From Huiozyma naganishii CBS 8797 (taxonomy: Eukaryota; Ascomycota; Saccharomycetes; Saccharomycetales; Saccharomycetaceae): a stretch of DNA of 64,000 bases. Shown here one piece after another: positions 30,786 to 39,359 of the stretch. A program made the translations under genes and the position numbers. How positions within the stretch are numbered: the first letter of the stretch is position 1; every line of letters starts with the position of its first letter. The stretch covers positions 62,001 through 126,000 of the forward strand of contig NC_035928.1 in assembly GCF_000348985.1 (NCBI RefSeq), in the 5' to 3' direction. Under the pieces are notes generated by a model that saw only the letters and a program-made list of their open reading frames with translations, was not told where the DNA came from and made no database searches.

Positions 30786-33700
30786 ATGAGCTCGAACTCT
30801 TTTGTATCGAGTCCGCTGGTGAGAGACTCGAAGTTGCTGATTCCGAAGCCGATAAGCTCGAGGCCTTACACTCTCCCATTCTTCCCGATATATGCCACTT
30901 TCGCTCACATATACCTGAAACAGTATGACCGGTACATCAAGGGTCCCGAGTGGACGTTTGTTTACCTTGGTACCATTGTCACCTTGAATCTGTTGGTTTT
31001 GCTCATGCCCGCCTGGAACGTCAAGATTAAGACCAAATTCAACTACTCCGAGGTGAATCACCTCAACGAGGCGTCGCATGTGTTGATCTACACCACACCA
31101 AATAACGGTGCTGACGGTATTGTGGAAATTCAAAGAGTCATCGAGGATGGTGTATTGCAAACTTACTTCACTTTCCAAAAGAAGAGATTCTTGTGGGAGG
31201 AGAAGGATCAATTGTTTTCCAGTCCAAAGTTTACCATTGATGAGGACCCGAAGATCAAGGATTTCCAACAGTGTCACGGTAACACTGGCGATCTGGTCCA
31301 TTTGAAGAGACTGTACGGTAAAAACTCGTTCGATATCCCAATCCCAAGCTTTTTGGAGCTGTTCAAAGAACATGCAGTGGCGCCACTTTTCGTGTTCCAA
31401 CTGTTCTGTGTCGGTCTGTGGTTGATGGATGAATTTTGGTACTACTCCCTGTTCAACTTGTTCATGATTGTGTCGATGGAGGCCGCCTCCGTGTTCCAAC
31501 GTGTCACCGCTTTGAAAGAGTTCAGAACTATGGGTATTAAACCATACGACATCAAAGTTTTCAGAAACGGCAAGTGGCTCACTTTGCAAACTGACGAACT
31601 TTTGCCAATGGACTTGGTCTCTGTGCCAAGAACCGCGGATGATAGCGCACTACCATGTGATTTGATTCTGGTCGACGGTAGCTGCATCGTCAACGAGGCC
31701 ATGTTATCCGGTGAATCCACCCCATTGTTGAAGGAATCCATCAAATTGCGTCCCGCTGACGACGAATTGCAAATCGATGGTGTTGATAAGATCTCCGTTC
31801 TGCACGGTGGTACCAAGGCGTTGCAAGTGACACCTCCCGAGGGTAAGTCCAGCATCCCATTGCCTCCAGACAATGGTGCGCTAGCTGTGGTCACCAAAAC
31901 TGGGTTCGAAACCTCTCAGGGTTCCCTCGTCCGTGTCATGATCTACTCTGCTGAACGTGTTTCCGTCGACAACAAGGAGGCCTTGATGTTCATTCTGTTC
32001 TTGCTGATGTTCGCTATTGTCGCATCGTGGTACGTTTGGATTGAAGGTACGAAGATGGGGAGAATTCAATCGAAGTTGATCCTGGACTGTATTTTGATCA
32101 TTACCTCTGTTGTGCCTCCAGAATTGCCAATGGAATTGACCATGGCAGTAAACACCTCGTTGGCTGCTCTGTCCAAATTTTACGTCTACTGTACGGAACC
32201 GTTCAGAATTCCATTGGCTGGTAGAATCGATGTGTGTTGTTTTGACAAGACTGGTACTCTGACCGGTGAAGACTTGGTGTTCGAAGGTTTAGCAGGTTTG
32301 TCCGATGACAAATCTGACGTCCGTCACTTGTGTGCGGCTAACAACTCTCCAGAGAAGACCAGTCTGGTTATTGGTGCTGCTCATGCTTTGGTTAAACTAG
32401 ATGATGGTGATATCGTGGGTGATCCAATGGAAAAGGCAACTTTGAAGGCGCTTGGCTGGAATGTCGAGTTCAAAGATACCACGACAAAAAAATTACTTGG
32501 TAAGGTTCAAATTCACCGTCGTTTCCAATTTTCTTCCGCTTTGAAAAGATCATCCTCGATTGCTTTGCATGACAAAAACTTTTTCGCAGCTGTCAAAGGT
32601 GCACCTGAAACAATCCGTGAAAGATTGGCTGTTGTCCCTGAAAATTACGATACTGTTTACAAATCGTTTACCCGTTCCGGTTCAAGAGTGTTGGCCCTTG
32701 CATCTAAGAGTCTTCCAAAACTGAAACATTCTGAGATTGAAGATATTAAGCGTGAGGAAATAGAACAAGGATTGGAGTTCAACGGGTTCCTTATTTTCCA
32801 CTGTCCTTTGAAGGATGATGCTATTGAAACCATCAAAATGCTAAACGAGTCTGCTCATCGTTCTATTATGATTACAGGTGACAACCCGTTGACTGCTGTG
32901 CACGTTGCCAAGGAGGTCGGGATCGTTGATGGTGAAACGTTAATTCTTGATAGAGTCAGCGAATCCGATGACAAACTTCTTTTCCGCAACGTCGAAGAAA
33001 CCATCAGCATGCCTCTGGATCCATCTAAAGATACATTCGACGGCGCAGAACTGTTTGGCAAATACGATATTGCTGTTACTGGGCATGCCTTGACCATCCT
33101 AAAGGACCACAAACAATTGAACGACCTGATTCGCCATACCTGGATTTATGCACGTGTGTCTCCGTCGCAGAAGGAATTTATTTTGAATACTTTGAAGGAT
33201 ATGGGCTATCAAACTTTGATGTGCGGTGACGGTACTAACGATGTTGGTGCTTTGAAACAGGCACATGTTGGTGTTGCTCTATTGAATGGTACTGAGGAAA
33301 GTTTGAAGAAAGTTGCTGATCAACGTAGAATGGATAACATGAAGGAAATTTACGAAAAGCAATGTGGCTTCTTTAAGAGATGGAATAAGCCACAACCACC
33401 TGTCCCTGAACCTATCGCGCATCTATACCCTCCTGGACCATTCAATCCCCACTACTTGAAAGCACTTGAAAGTAAAGGTAATGTGATTACTGACGATATT
33501 AGAAAGGCAGTTGCTGAAGCTATGTCAAAACCTATTGAGACACCTAGTGCGACTGAGAAGACTCCCGAAAAGCCATCTGGAGCTGACCTTGCCGATATGT
33601 TGATGAGTAGCGGGGTCGATCAAGGTGGCGACGACACACCAAGTTTGAAACTTGGTGACGCTTCTTGCGCCGCGCCATTTACCTCCAAGCTGGCTAAAGT

Positions 33701-34433
33701 TTCTGCTGTTACCAATATAATTCGTCAAGGTCGTTGTGCTTTGATCAACACGATTCAAATGTACAAAATCCTGGCGTTGAACTGTTTGATCAGTGCCTAC
33801 TCGTTATCGATCATCTACATGGCCGGTGTGAAGTTCGGTGACGGTCAGGCTACCGTTTCTGGTTTGTTGTTGTCCGTTTGTTTCTTGAGTATTTCTCGTG
33901 GTAAACCACTTGAAAAATTGGCCAAGCAGAGACCACAAAAGGGTATTTTCAATGTCTACATCATGGGGTCAATCTTGTCCCAGTTTGTTGTCCACATCGC
34001 CGTCATGATTTACATCACAAACGAGATTTACTTGTTGGAACCAAGAGAACCTCAAGTCGACTTGGAAAAGAAGTTCACCCCATCGCTGCTCAACACGGGT
34101 ATTTTCATTCTTCAGTTGGTCCAACAAGTCTCTACTTTCGCGGTGAACTACCAAGGTGAACCGTTTAGAGAAAATATCATGAACAACAAGGGGATGTATT
34201 ACGGTTTGATTGGTGTCACCACTTTAGCAGTGGTCAGTGCCACTGAATTCTTCCCCGAGCTGAACGAGGCAATGAAGTTCGTGCCCATGGACGATCTTTT
34301 CAAGTTCAAGTTGACGTCTTGTTTAATCTTCGACTTTGCCGGTAGTTGGGCCTCCGAACAATTCTTCAAGTACTTCTTCATGGACGATAAGCCAAGCGAC
34401 ATCAGTGAACACAAACTGAAAATCCAGCTGTAA
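30786..34433 (+). CDS. SPF1: Spf1, ER P5A-type ATPase
   Basis: A 1215-residue P-type ATPase, the same length as S. cerevisiae Spf1 (YEL031W). The phosphorylation site is FDKTGTLTGE with Asp487, as in S. cerevisiae. The P5A signature PPELPMELTMAVN is in TM4, the actuator motif is LSGESTPLLKE, the nucleotide domain contains KGAPE, and the hinge is MCGDGTNDVGALKQAHVGVAL. About ten to twelve transmembrane segments flank these. P5A ATPases extract mis-inserted tail-anchored and mitochondrial helices from the ER membrane. A long cytosolic insert near residues 870-960 is Pro/Ser/Asp-rich. Codon use changes from GC-ending in MCM3 to a milder pattern here. Confidence 0.98.
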   Translation: MSSNSFVSSPLVRDSKLLIPKPISSRPYTLPFFPIYATFAHIYLKQYDRYIKGPEWTFVYLGTIVTLNLLVLLMPAWNVKIKTKFNYSEVNHLNEASHVLIYTTPNNGADGIVEIQRVIEDGVLQTYFTFQKKRFLWEEKDQLFSSPKFTIDEDPKIKDFQQCHGNTGDLVHLKRLYGKNSFDIPIPSFLELFKEHAVAPLFVFQLFCVGLWLMDEFWYYSLFNLFMIVSMEAASVFQRVTALKEFRTMGIKPYDIKVFRNGKWLTLQTDELLPMDLVSVPRTADDSALPCDLILVDGSCIVNEAMLSGESTPLLKESIKLRPADDELQIDGVDKISVLHGGTKALQVTPPEGKSSIPLPPDNGALAVVTKTGFETSQGSLVRVMIYSAERVSVDNKEALMFILFLLMFAIVASWYVWIEGTKMGRIQSKLILDCILIITSVVPPELPMELTMAVNTSLAALSKFYVYCTEPFRIPLAGRIDVCCFDKTGTLTGEDLVFEGLAGLSDDKSDVRHLCAANNSPEKTSLVIGAAHALVKLDDGDIVGDPMEKATLKALGWNVEFKDTTTKKLLGKVQIHRRFQFSSALKRSSSIALHDKNFFAAVKGAPETIRERLAVVPENYDTVYKSFTRSGSRVLALASKSLPKLKHSEIEDIKREEIEQGLEFNGFLIFHCPLKDDAIETIKMLNESAHRSIMITGDNPLTAVHVAKEVGIVDGETLILDRVSESDDKLLFRNVEETISMPLDPSKDTFDGAELFGKYDIAVTGHALTILKDHKQLNDLIRHTWIYARVSPSQKEFILNTLKDMGYQTLMCGDGTNDVGALKQAHVGVALLNGTEESLKKVADQRRMDNMKEIYEKQCGFFKRWNKPQPPVPEPIAHLYPPGPFNPHYLKALESKGNVITDDIRKAVAEAMSKPIETPSATEKTPEKPSGADLADMLMSSGVDQGGDDTPSLKLGDASCAAPFTSKLAKVSAVTNIIRQGRCALINTIQMYKILALNCLISAYSLSIIYMAGVKFGDGQATVSGLLLSVCFLSISRGKPLEKLAKQRPQKGIFNVYIMGSILSQFVVHIAVMIYITNEIYLLEPREPQVDLEKKFTPSLLNTGIFILQLVQQVSTFAVNYQGEPFRENIMNNKGMYYGLIGVTTLAVVSATEFFPELNEAMKFVPMDDLFKFKLTSCLIFDFAGSWASEQFFKYFFMDDKPSDISEHKLKIQL

Positions 34434-34822
34434 GATATTGGCATGTGCATTTATAAGCAGTTCCTTTTTATAACGTTTAAACAAAAATTTTGTCTTATTT
34501 AACTGGTCTTCGCGAAGTCTTCTAAGCGGTACTGCAATATCACCAAGGGATGCTAGTTGTCCATCGAGACACCATCAAAGGTCGGATACCTTGCCGGTTG
34601 AGGTCTAGTAACCCGCTCGCCTGAACCTACCCTAATTGGTCATAGAAATTACGCTCGCCATCTCCTTCCGTTTTCCGTCACTGAAGTGAAATCGCTCGAT
34701 GGACGTGAGAACTGTAAAGGGAAGAGTATAAAAGGTGACGCTAAATCTGAACATCGGGACGTTGGGACTTGCTGATTCCTGGGGAATACAGAACTCAATT
34801 GCCCCAAAATAGAAGTGCAAGG
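34434..34822. other. Intergenic SPF1-aminotransferase
   Basis: A 389-bp spacer. A TATAAAAGG box lies near 34727, about 95 bp before the aminotransferase ATG. ECM10, which follows SPF1 in S. cerevisiae, is absent. Confidence 0.5.
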
Positions 34823-35986
34823 ATGCCGTTTCAAGAAGATTTTGCCGTTGAGCAGTTTATGGACCGTTACGAGACTGGGATCAGTTACAATCTTGGTGAA
34901 ACCTGCTGCCACTCACTGACACTAGCTGAAATATCTCAACTTTCCAATGACAAGCCATTTCAATTAGACCCAGATATGAGACTTACCTATGGTGCTATAA
35001 AGGGCTCCAAAGATTTGAGGACACTCATCGCGGGGCTTTATGGGGTTCAGTTTAGCGCGGACAACGTCCTGGTCACAAATGGTGCTATTGGCGCGAATTT
35101 CCTGCTATATTATACGCTGGTTGGGAAGGGTGATCATGTTATCTGTGTACATCCCACGTACAGTCAGCTTTACAGTGTACCAAAGATGTTTGGCGCTGAG
35201 GTCACCCTCTTGGAGCTGTCCGAGAAGGATTCATTTCTTCCCAACTTGGATACCTTAAAGAAGGCAATCAAATCCAACACAAAATTGATTATTATTAACA
35301 ATCCTAATAACCCACTTGGATGTGTCATATCTGATGAGTTGTTGACCAGCATCTGTGAACTGTGTAAGGAAAAAAATGTATACTTGCATTGCGATGAAGT
35401 TTACAGGCCAATATTTCATTCTTTGCCCTCTGGAGTAACCACCCCACGGAGTGCAGCACAGATATACGACAATGCAGTTGTTTCAGGGTCTATGTCCAAG
35501 GCGTTCTCTCTCGCTGGTATACGTTTGGGATGGATAGTGAGTAAGAATGCCAAGCTTCTACGTGATGCAGCTTCCAGGAGGGACTACAATACGATATCTG
35601 TGAGTATGGTTGATGACGCAGTAGCACAGTATGCTCTGAAGAACTGCGATGCTATTGTAAAACGCAACTATGAGTTGTGTTTGGAGAATTTGAAGATTCT
35701 TGATAAGTTCATGGATGGAAACGCGGATATTTTCCAGTACGTTTGTAAACCTCAAGCGGGCACCGTTTGTCTTATCAAAGTTTCGCAGATCGAGGACACG
35801 TTGTCATTTGCCAAGTTTCTCGCAGAAGAATACAGTGTGTTGACCGTACCCGGTGAGACCTTCGACTTTCCTGGCACTCTCAGAATAGGGTACGCTAATG
35901 ATACGAAGGACTTACAGGAGGGACTACCGCTGCTAAAGAGTGCATATACCAATTGGCTCGCTCGTGAAACCGTTGACGGGAATTGA
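34823..35986 (+). CDS. PLP-dependent aminotransferase, class I/II, unassigned
   Basis: 387 residues of a fold-type I aminotransferase. Seen in order are LTYGAIKGSKDLR, the cofactor-binding VTNGAIGANFLLYYTL, the class motif NNPNNPLG, the cofactor aspartate in LHCDEVYR, the Schiff-base lysine in SGSMSKAFSLAGIRLGW, and the substrate-carboxylate arginine in GTLRIGYAND. All catalytic residues are therefore present. The substrate cannot be told from sequence; the protein looks like the broad group of bacterial and fungal enzymes annotated simply as aminotransferase. No S. cerevisiae gene lies here (ECM10 does), so it is either an ancestral gene lost there or an acquired one. ATG 34823 is the first in frame. 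It converges on BUD16 with only 71 bp between stops. Confidence 0.8.
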   Translation: MPFQEDFAVEQFMDRYETGISYNLGETCCHSLTLAEISQLSNDKPFQLDPDMRLTYGAIKGSKDLRTLIAGLYGVQFSADNVLVTNGAIGANFLLYYTLVGKGDHVICVHPTYSQLYSVPKMFGAEVTLLELSEKDSFLPNLDTLKKAIKSNTKLIIINNPNNPLGCVISDELLTSICELCKEKNVYLHCDEVYRPIFHSLPSGVTTPRSAAQIYDNAVVSGSMSKAFSLAGIRLGWIVSKNAKLLRDAASRRDYNTISVSMVDDAVAQYALKNCDAIVKRNYELCLENLKILDKFMDGNADIFQYVCKPQAGTVCLIKVSQIEDTLSFAKFLAEEYSVLTVPGETFDFPGTLRIGYANDTKDLQEGLPLLKSAYTNWLARETVDGN

Positions 35987-36057
35987 ACAAGCATAAATAT
36001 TAATACATAATTAAGTGTAACGGTTCAAATACAGTTATATAAGAACTTTGTCCTCAA

Positions 36058-37026
36058 TTATTCCAGTTTATGGTGGAAAAAAGTCTGATCATTTATAATG
36101 CTGTAGAAGTTTGCCTTTTCCAATGGTGTCGTGTCGTATAGGTCTCTGCATTCTATAATCTTCAACTCCGCGCTCTTCATTCCCTTTACACTACCCATTT
36201 TGCCCTTAACATCCCCACTGGAGAGCGCTTTCGTGACATGGAGGACTCTTTGAATGACATTTATTACGTCGTTGATTTGATCCTCAAAACTAGGCAGAGA
36301 CGACTCGTTCTGTAACATCTTGAAAACTCGATCTACTATCAACGCTGAAAAAAGGTCACCGACACCGGTAAAATACGAATCTATCAGTGGTATATGGAAT
36401 ATCCTTGCCTGCTCGTTACGCATCGATGCGACACAATATATGTAGCCATCATCGTTAAATATTTTTGGAGTACAGGACGTTACTATGATGATCGGTATAC
36501 TCTCATGAAGGAAGGACAACGCAGATTGTAAGTCCGACAACGAGTTAATCTTTTTTCCGCACAATATCTCCAGTTCAAACTGATTTGGGGTTATGATGTC
36601 AACCCCGCTATCCGAAGACAATGCAAGTTCTCTGTACTTCGGTATCACATCCTCATTGACGTACAATTCTCCCTCGTCACCCATAACCGGATCCATCAGC
36701 CACAGAGTGTTCGGATTGTCTCTCTTAAATTTAGAGTAGTGTCTCCCCATGCACTCGACAGACTCGGCATTGGGAAGGTAGCCGGACAAAAGTGCATCGT
36801 AGTCCTTTGAGAACTCCTGGAACAAACCGGACAACAGTTGATTCAATTGATCTTGAGTCGTAATCGTCCCAAAAACTTTGTCCATACCATATCCAGTGTG
36901 GTTAGAAAACTGAACTGTGTTACAACAGTCGACATCCCACCCGAGACACTGCAGCGGGAATGTAGCTGCTTTGTTGCCGACGTACCCATGCACAACGTGA
37001 GACTGGGTAGCAAGTAATCTGGGCAT
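36058..37026 (-). CDS. BUD16: Pyridoxal kinase (Bud16)
   Basis: A 322-residue ribokinase-like pyridoxal kinase, close to S. cerevisiae Bud16 (YEL029C, about 312). Visible features are the N-terminal LATQSHVVHGYVGNKAATFPLQ with the substrate-binding serine, the NHTGYG loop, LWLMDPVMGDEGELYV in the core, ITPNQFELEILCG, and the catalytic GVGDLFSALIVDR where the anion-hole Gly and base Asp lie. It phosphorylates pyridoxal, pyridoxine and pyridoxamine in B6 salvage. Loss affects budding pattern and genome stability in S. cerevisiae through B6 shortage. It is the last gene in the collinear YEL block. The next S. cerevisiae neighbours (VMA3 onward) appear inverted 14 kb away. Confidence 0.96.
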   Translation of the reverse strand: MPRLLATQSHVVHGYVGNKAATFPLQCLGWDVDCCNTVQFSNHTGYGMDKVFGTITTQDQLNQLLSGLFQEFSKDYDALLSGYLPNAESVECMGRHYSKFKRDNPNTLWLMDPVMGDEGELYVNEDVIPKYRELALSSDSGVDIITPNQFELEILCGKKINSLSDLQSALSFLHESIPIIIVTSCTPKIFNDDGYIYCVASMRNEQARIFHIPLIDSYFTGVGDLFSALIVDRVFKMLQNESSLPSFEDQINDVINVIQRVLHVTKALSSGDVKGKMGSVKGMKSAELKIIECRDLYDTTPLEKANFYSIINDQTFFHHKLE

Positions 37027-38096
37027 TACTTTTGTTTAGTGGTCTATATGGAAGAAAGAATGCAGTGATGACAGAATGCAGTCGTAGCAGAATGCTAAAA
37101 GGGTCGGCACCTTTTTATAGAGGTAATGCAGCGTATTTTGGGTGTGGGTTAGTCATAGCACCCATTCTTCTTTAGAGACTGTCGTGCTTAATTTTTTCTT
37201 GGACTGTCGGAATTTGAATCTTCCTGAATTTTTAACGTTGTGATAAGCGACGGAAACTTTTGGCGCAAGATCCGATAACATCATAAAGTGCGGTGAGAAT
37301 GGGTCGTGGGAAGTAAAATTCTTATAGGAATAGCTGTAGAAACCGTTGTTGTTGGCACCTAAAAAATATTATGCGGTGAAGCACGCTAGAGAAAAGCAGG
37401 ATCGGTTTTGTGGGCGAGTAACTGAATGTACAACCACATCTGATATTGGCAAGCATTGGACCCACTAGTAACTTCATTGCGTGTTCATAGTTCCAATTTT
37501 TAACTTGTGGATCTGCTTTGCCCCAAGTGTACTTGACAGGTATGCGTTTTTTCAAATAGCGTGTGTGCGCTGTGGACTAAGACATCGTTTCTTTTATGGT
37601 AGCAGCTAAAGGTTCTTGTTTTTGCACCATCAGCCAAGGGGTACTATCCTTCTTATTTCTTTCAAGGAACGCCGTCAGGGGGGTGTATTTGATGCCTCGT
37701 GCGTGTCGTATGCCAATTCCAAAAGATGAATTTTTCTTTCATTCCCAACATCTATCTTAACCGGAAAATGGATTACTCCAATGTTCCTTTCTTACTACTT
37801 CAAATATCTTTACAGACATTTGGCTGTAATGGATGTCCAGCTTAAAACTCACCTTTTTTGTGGTGTGGTGCGATATGTCTAAACAGCTCACTGACCGTTA
37901 GTAGCACTTTATAATTGAAGCACGGTCTTGGTACCAAAGGCACATATTATTCCCAACTGATTATATACTTTTCCGTTTATATGTCTACATGTGAAGATCC
38001 TTTTTAACCGGCCGAGGGTCTTCCAGATCGTTTCACGAAACATAATTTTTATAGCTCTTATAAATATCTGTTAATAGTTATTTTCGTAAAATTTGA
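37027..38096. other. Intergenic BUD16-tRNA-Pro
   Basis: A 1.07-kb AT-rich spacer. It holds the BUD16 promoter. I see no gene; the frame at 37322-37555 (reverse) has no ATG and no recognised family. This is one side of a synteny breakpoint. Confidence 0.5.
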
Positions 38097-38205
38097 GGGC
38101 GTGTGGTCTAGTGGTATGATTCTCGCTTTGGGCGATTCTTAGGTACACCTGAGAAAAATCACTTAAACATGTGAGAGGTCCTGGGTTCAATTCCCAGTAT
38201 GCCCC
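38097..38205 (+). tRNA. tP(UGG): tRNA-Pro (UGG) with a 37-nt intron
   Basis: The acceptor stem GGGCGTG pairs with TATGCCC through two wobble pairs, with discriminator C205. The D arm is GTCTAGTGGTATGAT, and the anticodon arm CTCGC-TTTGGG-T-GTGAG carries UGG. The T arm is CTGGGTTCAATTCCCAG with box B. The intron is 38133-38169, one base 3' of the anticodon as in all nuclear tRNA introns. The exons match S. cerevisiae tP(UGG) almost completely. A T7 run at 38212-38218 is the Pol III terminator. Confidence 0.97.
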
Positions 38206-39359
38206 AAATTATTTTTTTGTTGTCAATTACTGTGAACGGCAATTGTAGGTCACCAACGCAACTGCGTCGTTCATACCTCTTCAGTCTACACCATCAGCCT
38301 ATATACAACCACACACCGGAAAATCCCAGAACTATCAGCCTCATAATACACGCATATAGCCATCGCGCCTTACGTATAGTACAGCGTTATTTTTTTTAAC
38401 ACTATAATCTTTTGGCTTTCTTCCATCGTTAAAGACCAACTGTTGTATGTCTACATTATGATACCGACGCGAAATGGCCGAGTAGTCTCTAAACTATAGT
38501 CAGCGTGGTGGTTGTACAGCCTTTTTCGAACATGGAAATAGCAATGGGTGATTGCTTCTATAAACTGCTGTCCATACAAATAGTGATAGTGTTTATTCTA
38601 ACACATTCCCCAATGGCAGTTGCGCAAATGAGGTGGCTTGGAACAAATGATTAAGCTGTTTACTCTTTTCTTCCTTGCAGAAACCTGCATTGAAAAATCT
38701 TATTTTGGTCTCGGTAATCGATAATTTTAGGGTAAACGTTTTGATAGTTCCAAGCTGCTTAGCGACAGCCGACATCTCTATCTTTTGCAAATGTATTATT
38801 TAATATATTACGCCGATCTTGGGGTGTTTACTGGAGTTTGCCGTGTTGCGTCATTGTATGCAGTCTCGATGATATGGCCATCAAAGTTTCCTTGAGAGGG
38901 GCTTGAATCATATAACTCATCGGTCTACCCCCGAAATTAAGTTTGGGTAATGCGCAGCTTAATTTTGACAAAATAGGAAAGGAGGGAAACGCTTGGATTG
39001 ATTGAAAGGTGTATCCAGGTTCAAAGGAGATACTCAAAATTCATTTTTTTACTGTCTGTACCCCCCATTATCGCGGCTACGACTCAAATATAGGCGAGCA
39101 CATACCGAAGTAAAAGAACAATATAGCCTGGTCCATGTCAATTGCTATATGTATGCTGGAGCCTACCAATGGCGTTCTTTAGGGCGTTTCCCAAACGCCC
39201 GCATGCATAATAAATGTGCCTTCAATTTGAATTATTCAACTATTTTTGAAAAATAAAATGTCACAAAATAACATCTGTTAACCAAAACCTTTCCAGACAC
39301 GCCAAAATAATCAGGTATACCGATTGGTTTTTGGCCAGAAATAAATTAAGCGATTTAAA
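38206..39359. other. Intergenic tRNA-Pro to DUF2235 gene
   Basis: A 1.15-kb AT-rich spacer. Two short reverse-strand frames (38593-38790, 38828-39037) have no family resemblance and the longer begins without an ATG, so I do not call genes. A perfect small hairpin lies at 39182-39200. Confidence 0.45.
39182..39200. repeat. Perfect 8-bp stem, 3-nt loop hairpin
   Basis: GGGCGTTT CCC AAACGCCC is a perfect inverted repeat in otherwise AT-rich intergenic DNA, about 160 bp before the DUF2235 gene. The function is unknown. Confidence 0.6.

Noticed and set aside
37322..37555. A 77-codon reverse frame (…TWGKADPQVKNWNYEH…)
   Set aside because: It has no ATG start and no recognised relative. It could be a relic, but this is not supportable.
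38593..39037. Two short reverse frames between tRNA-Pro and the DUF2235 gene
   Set aside because: They are in different frames, one starts without an ATG, and neither resembles a known protein. No splice signals join them.
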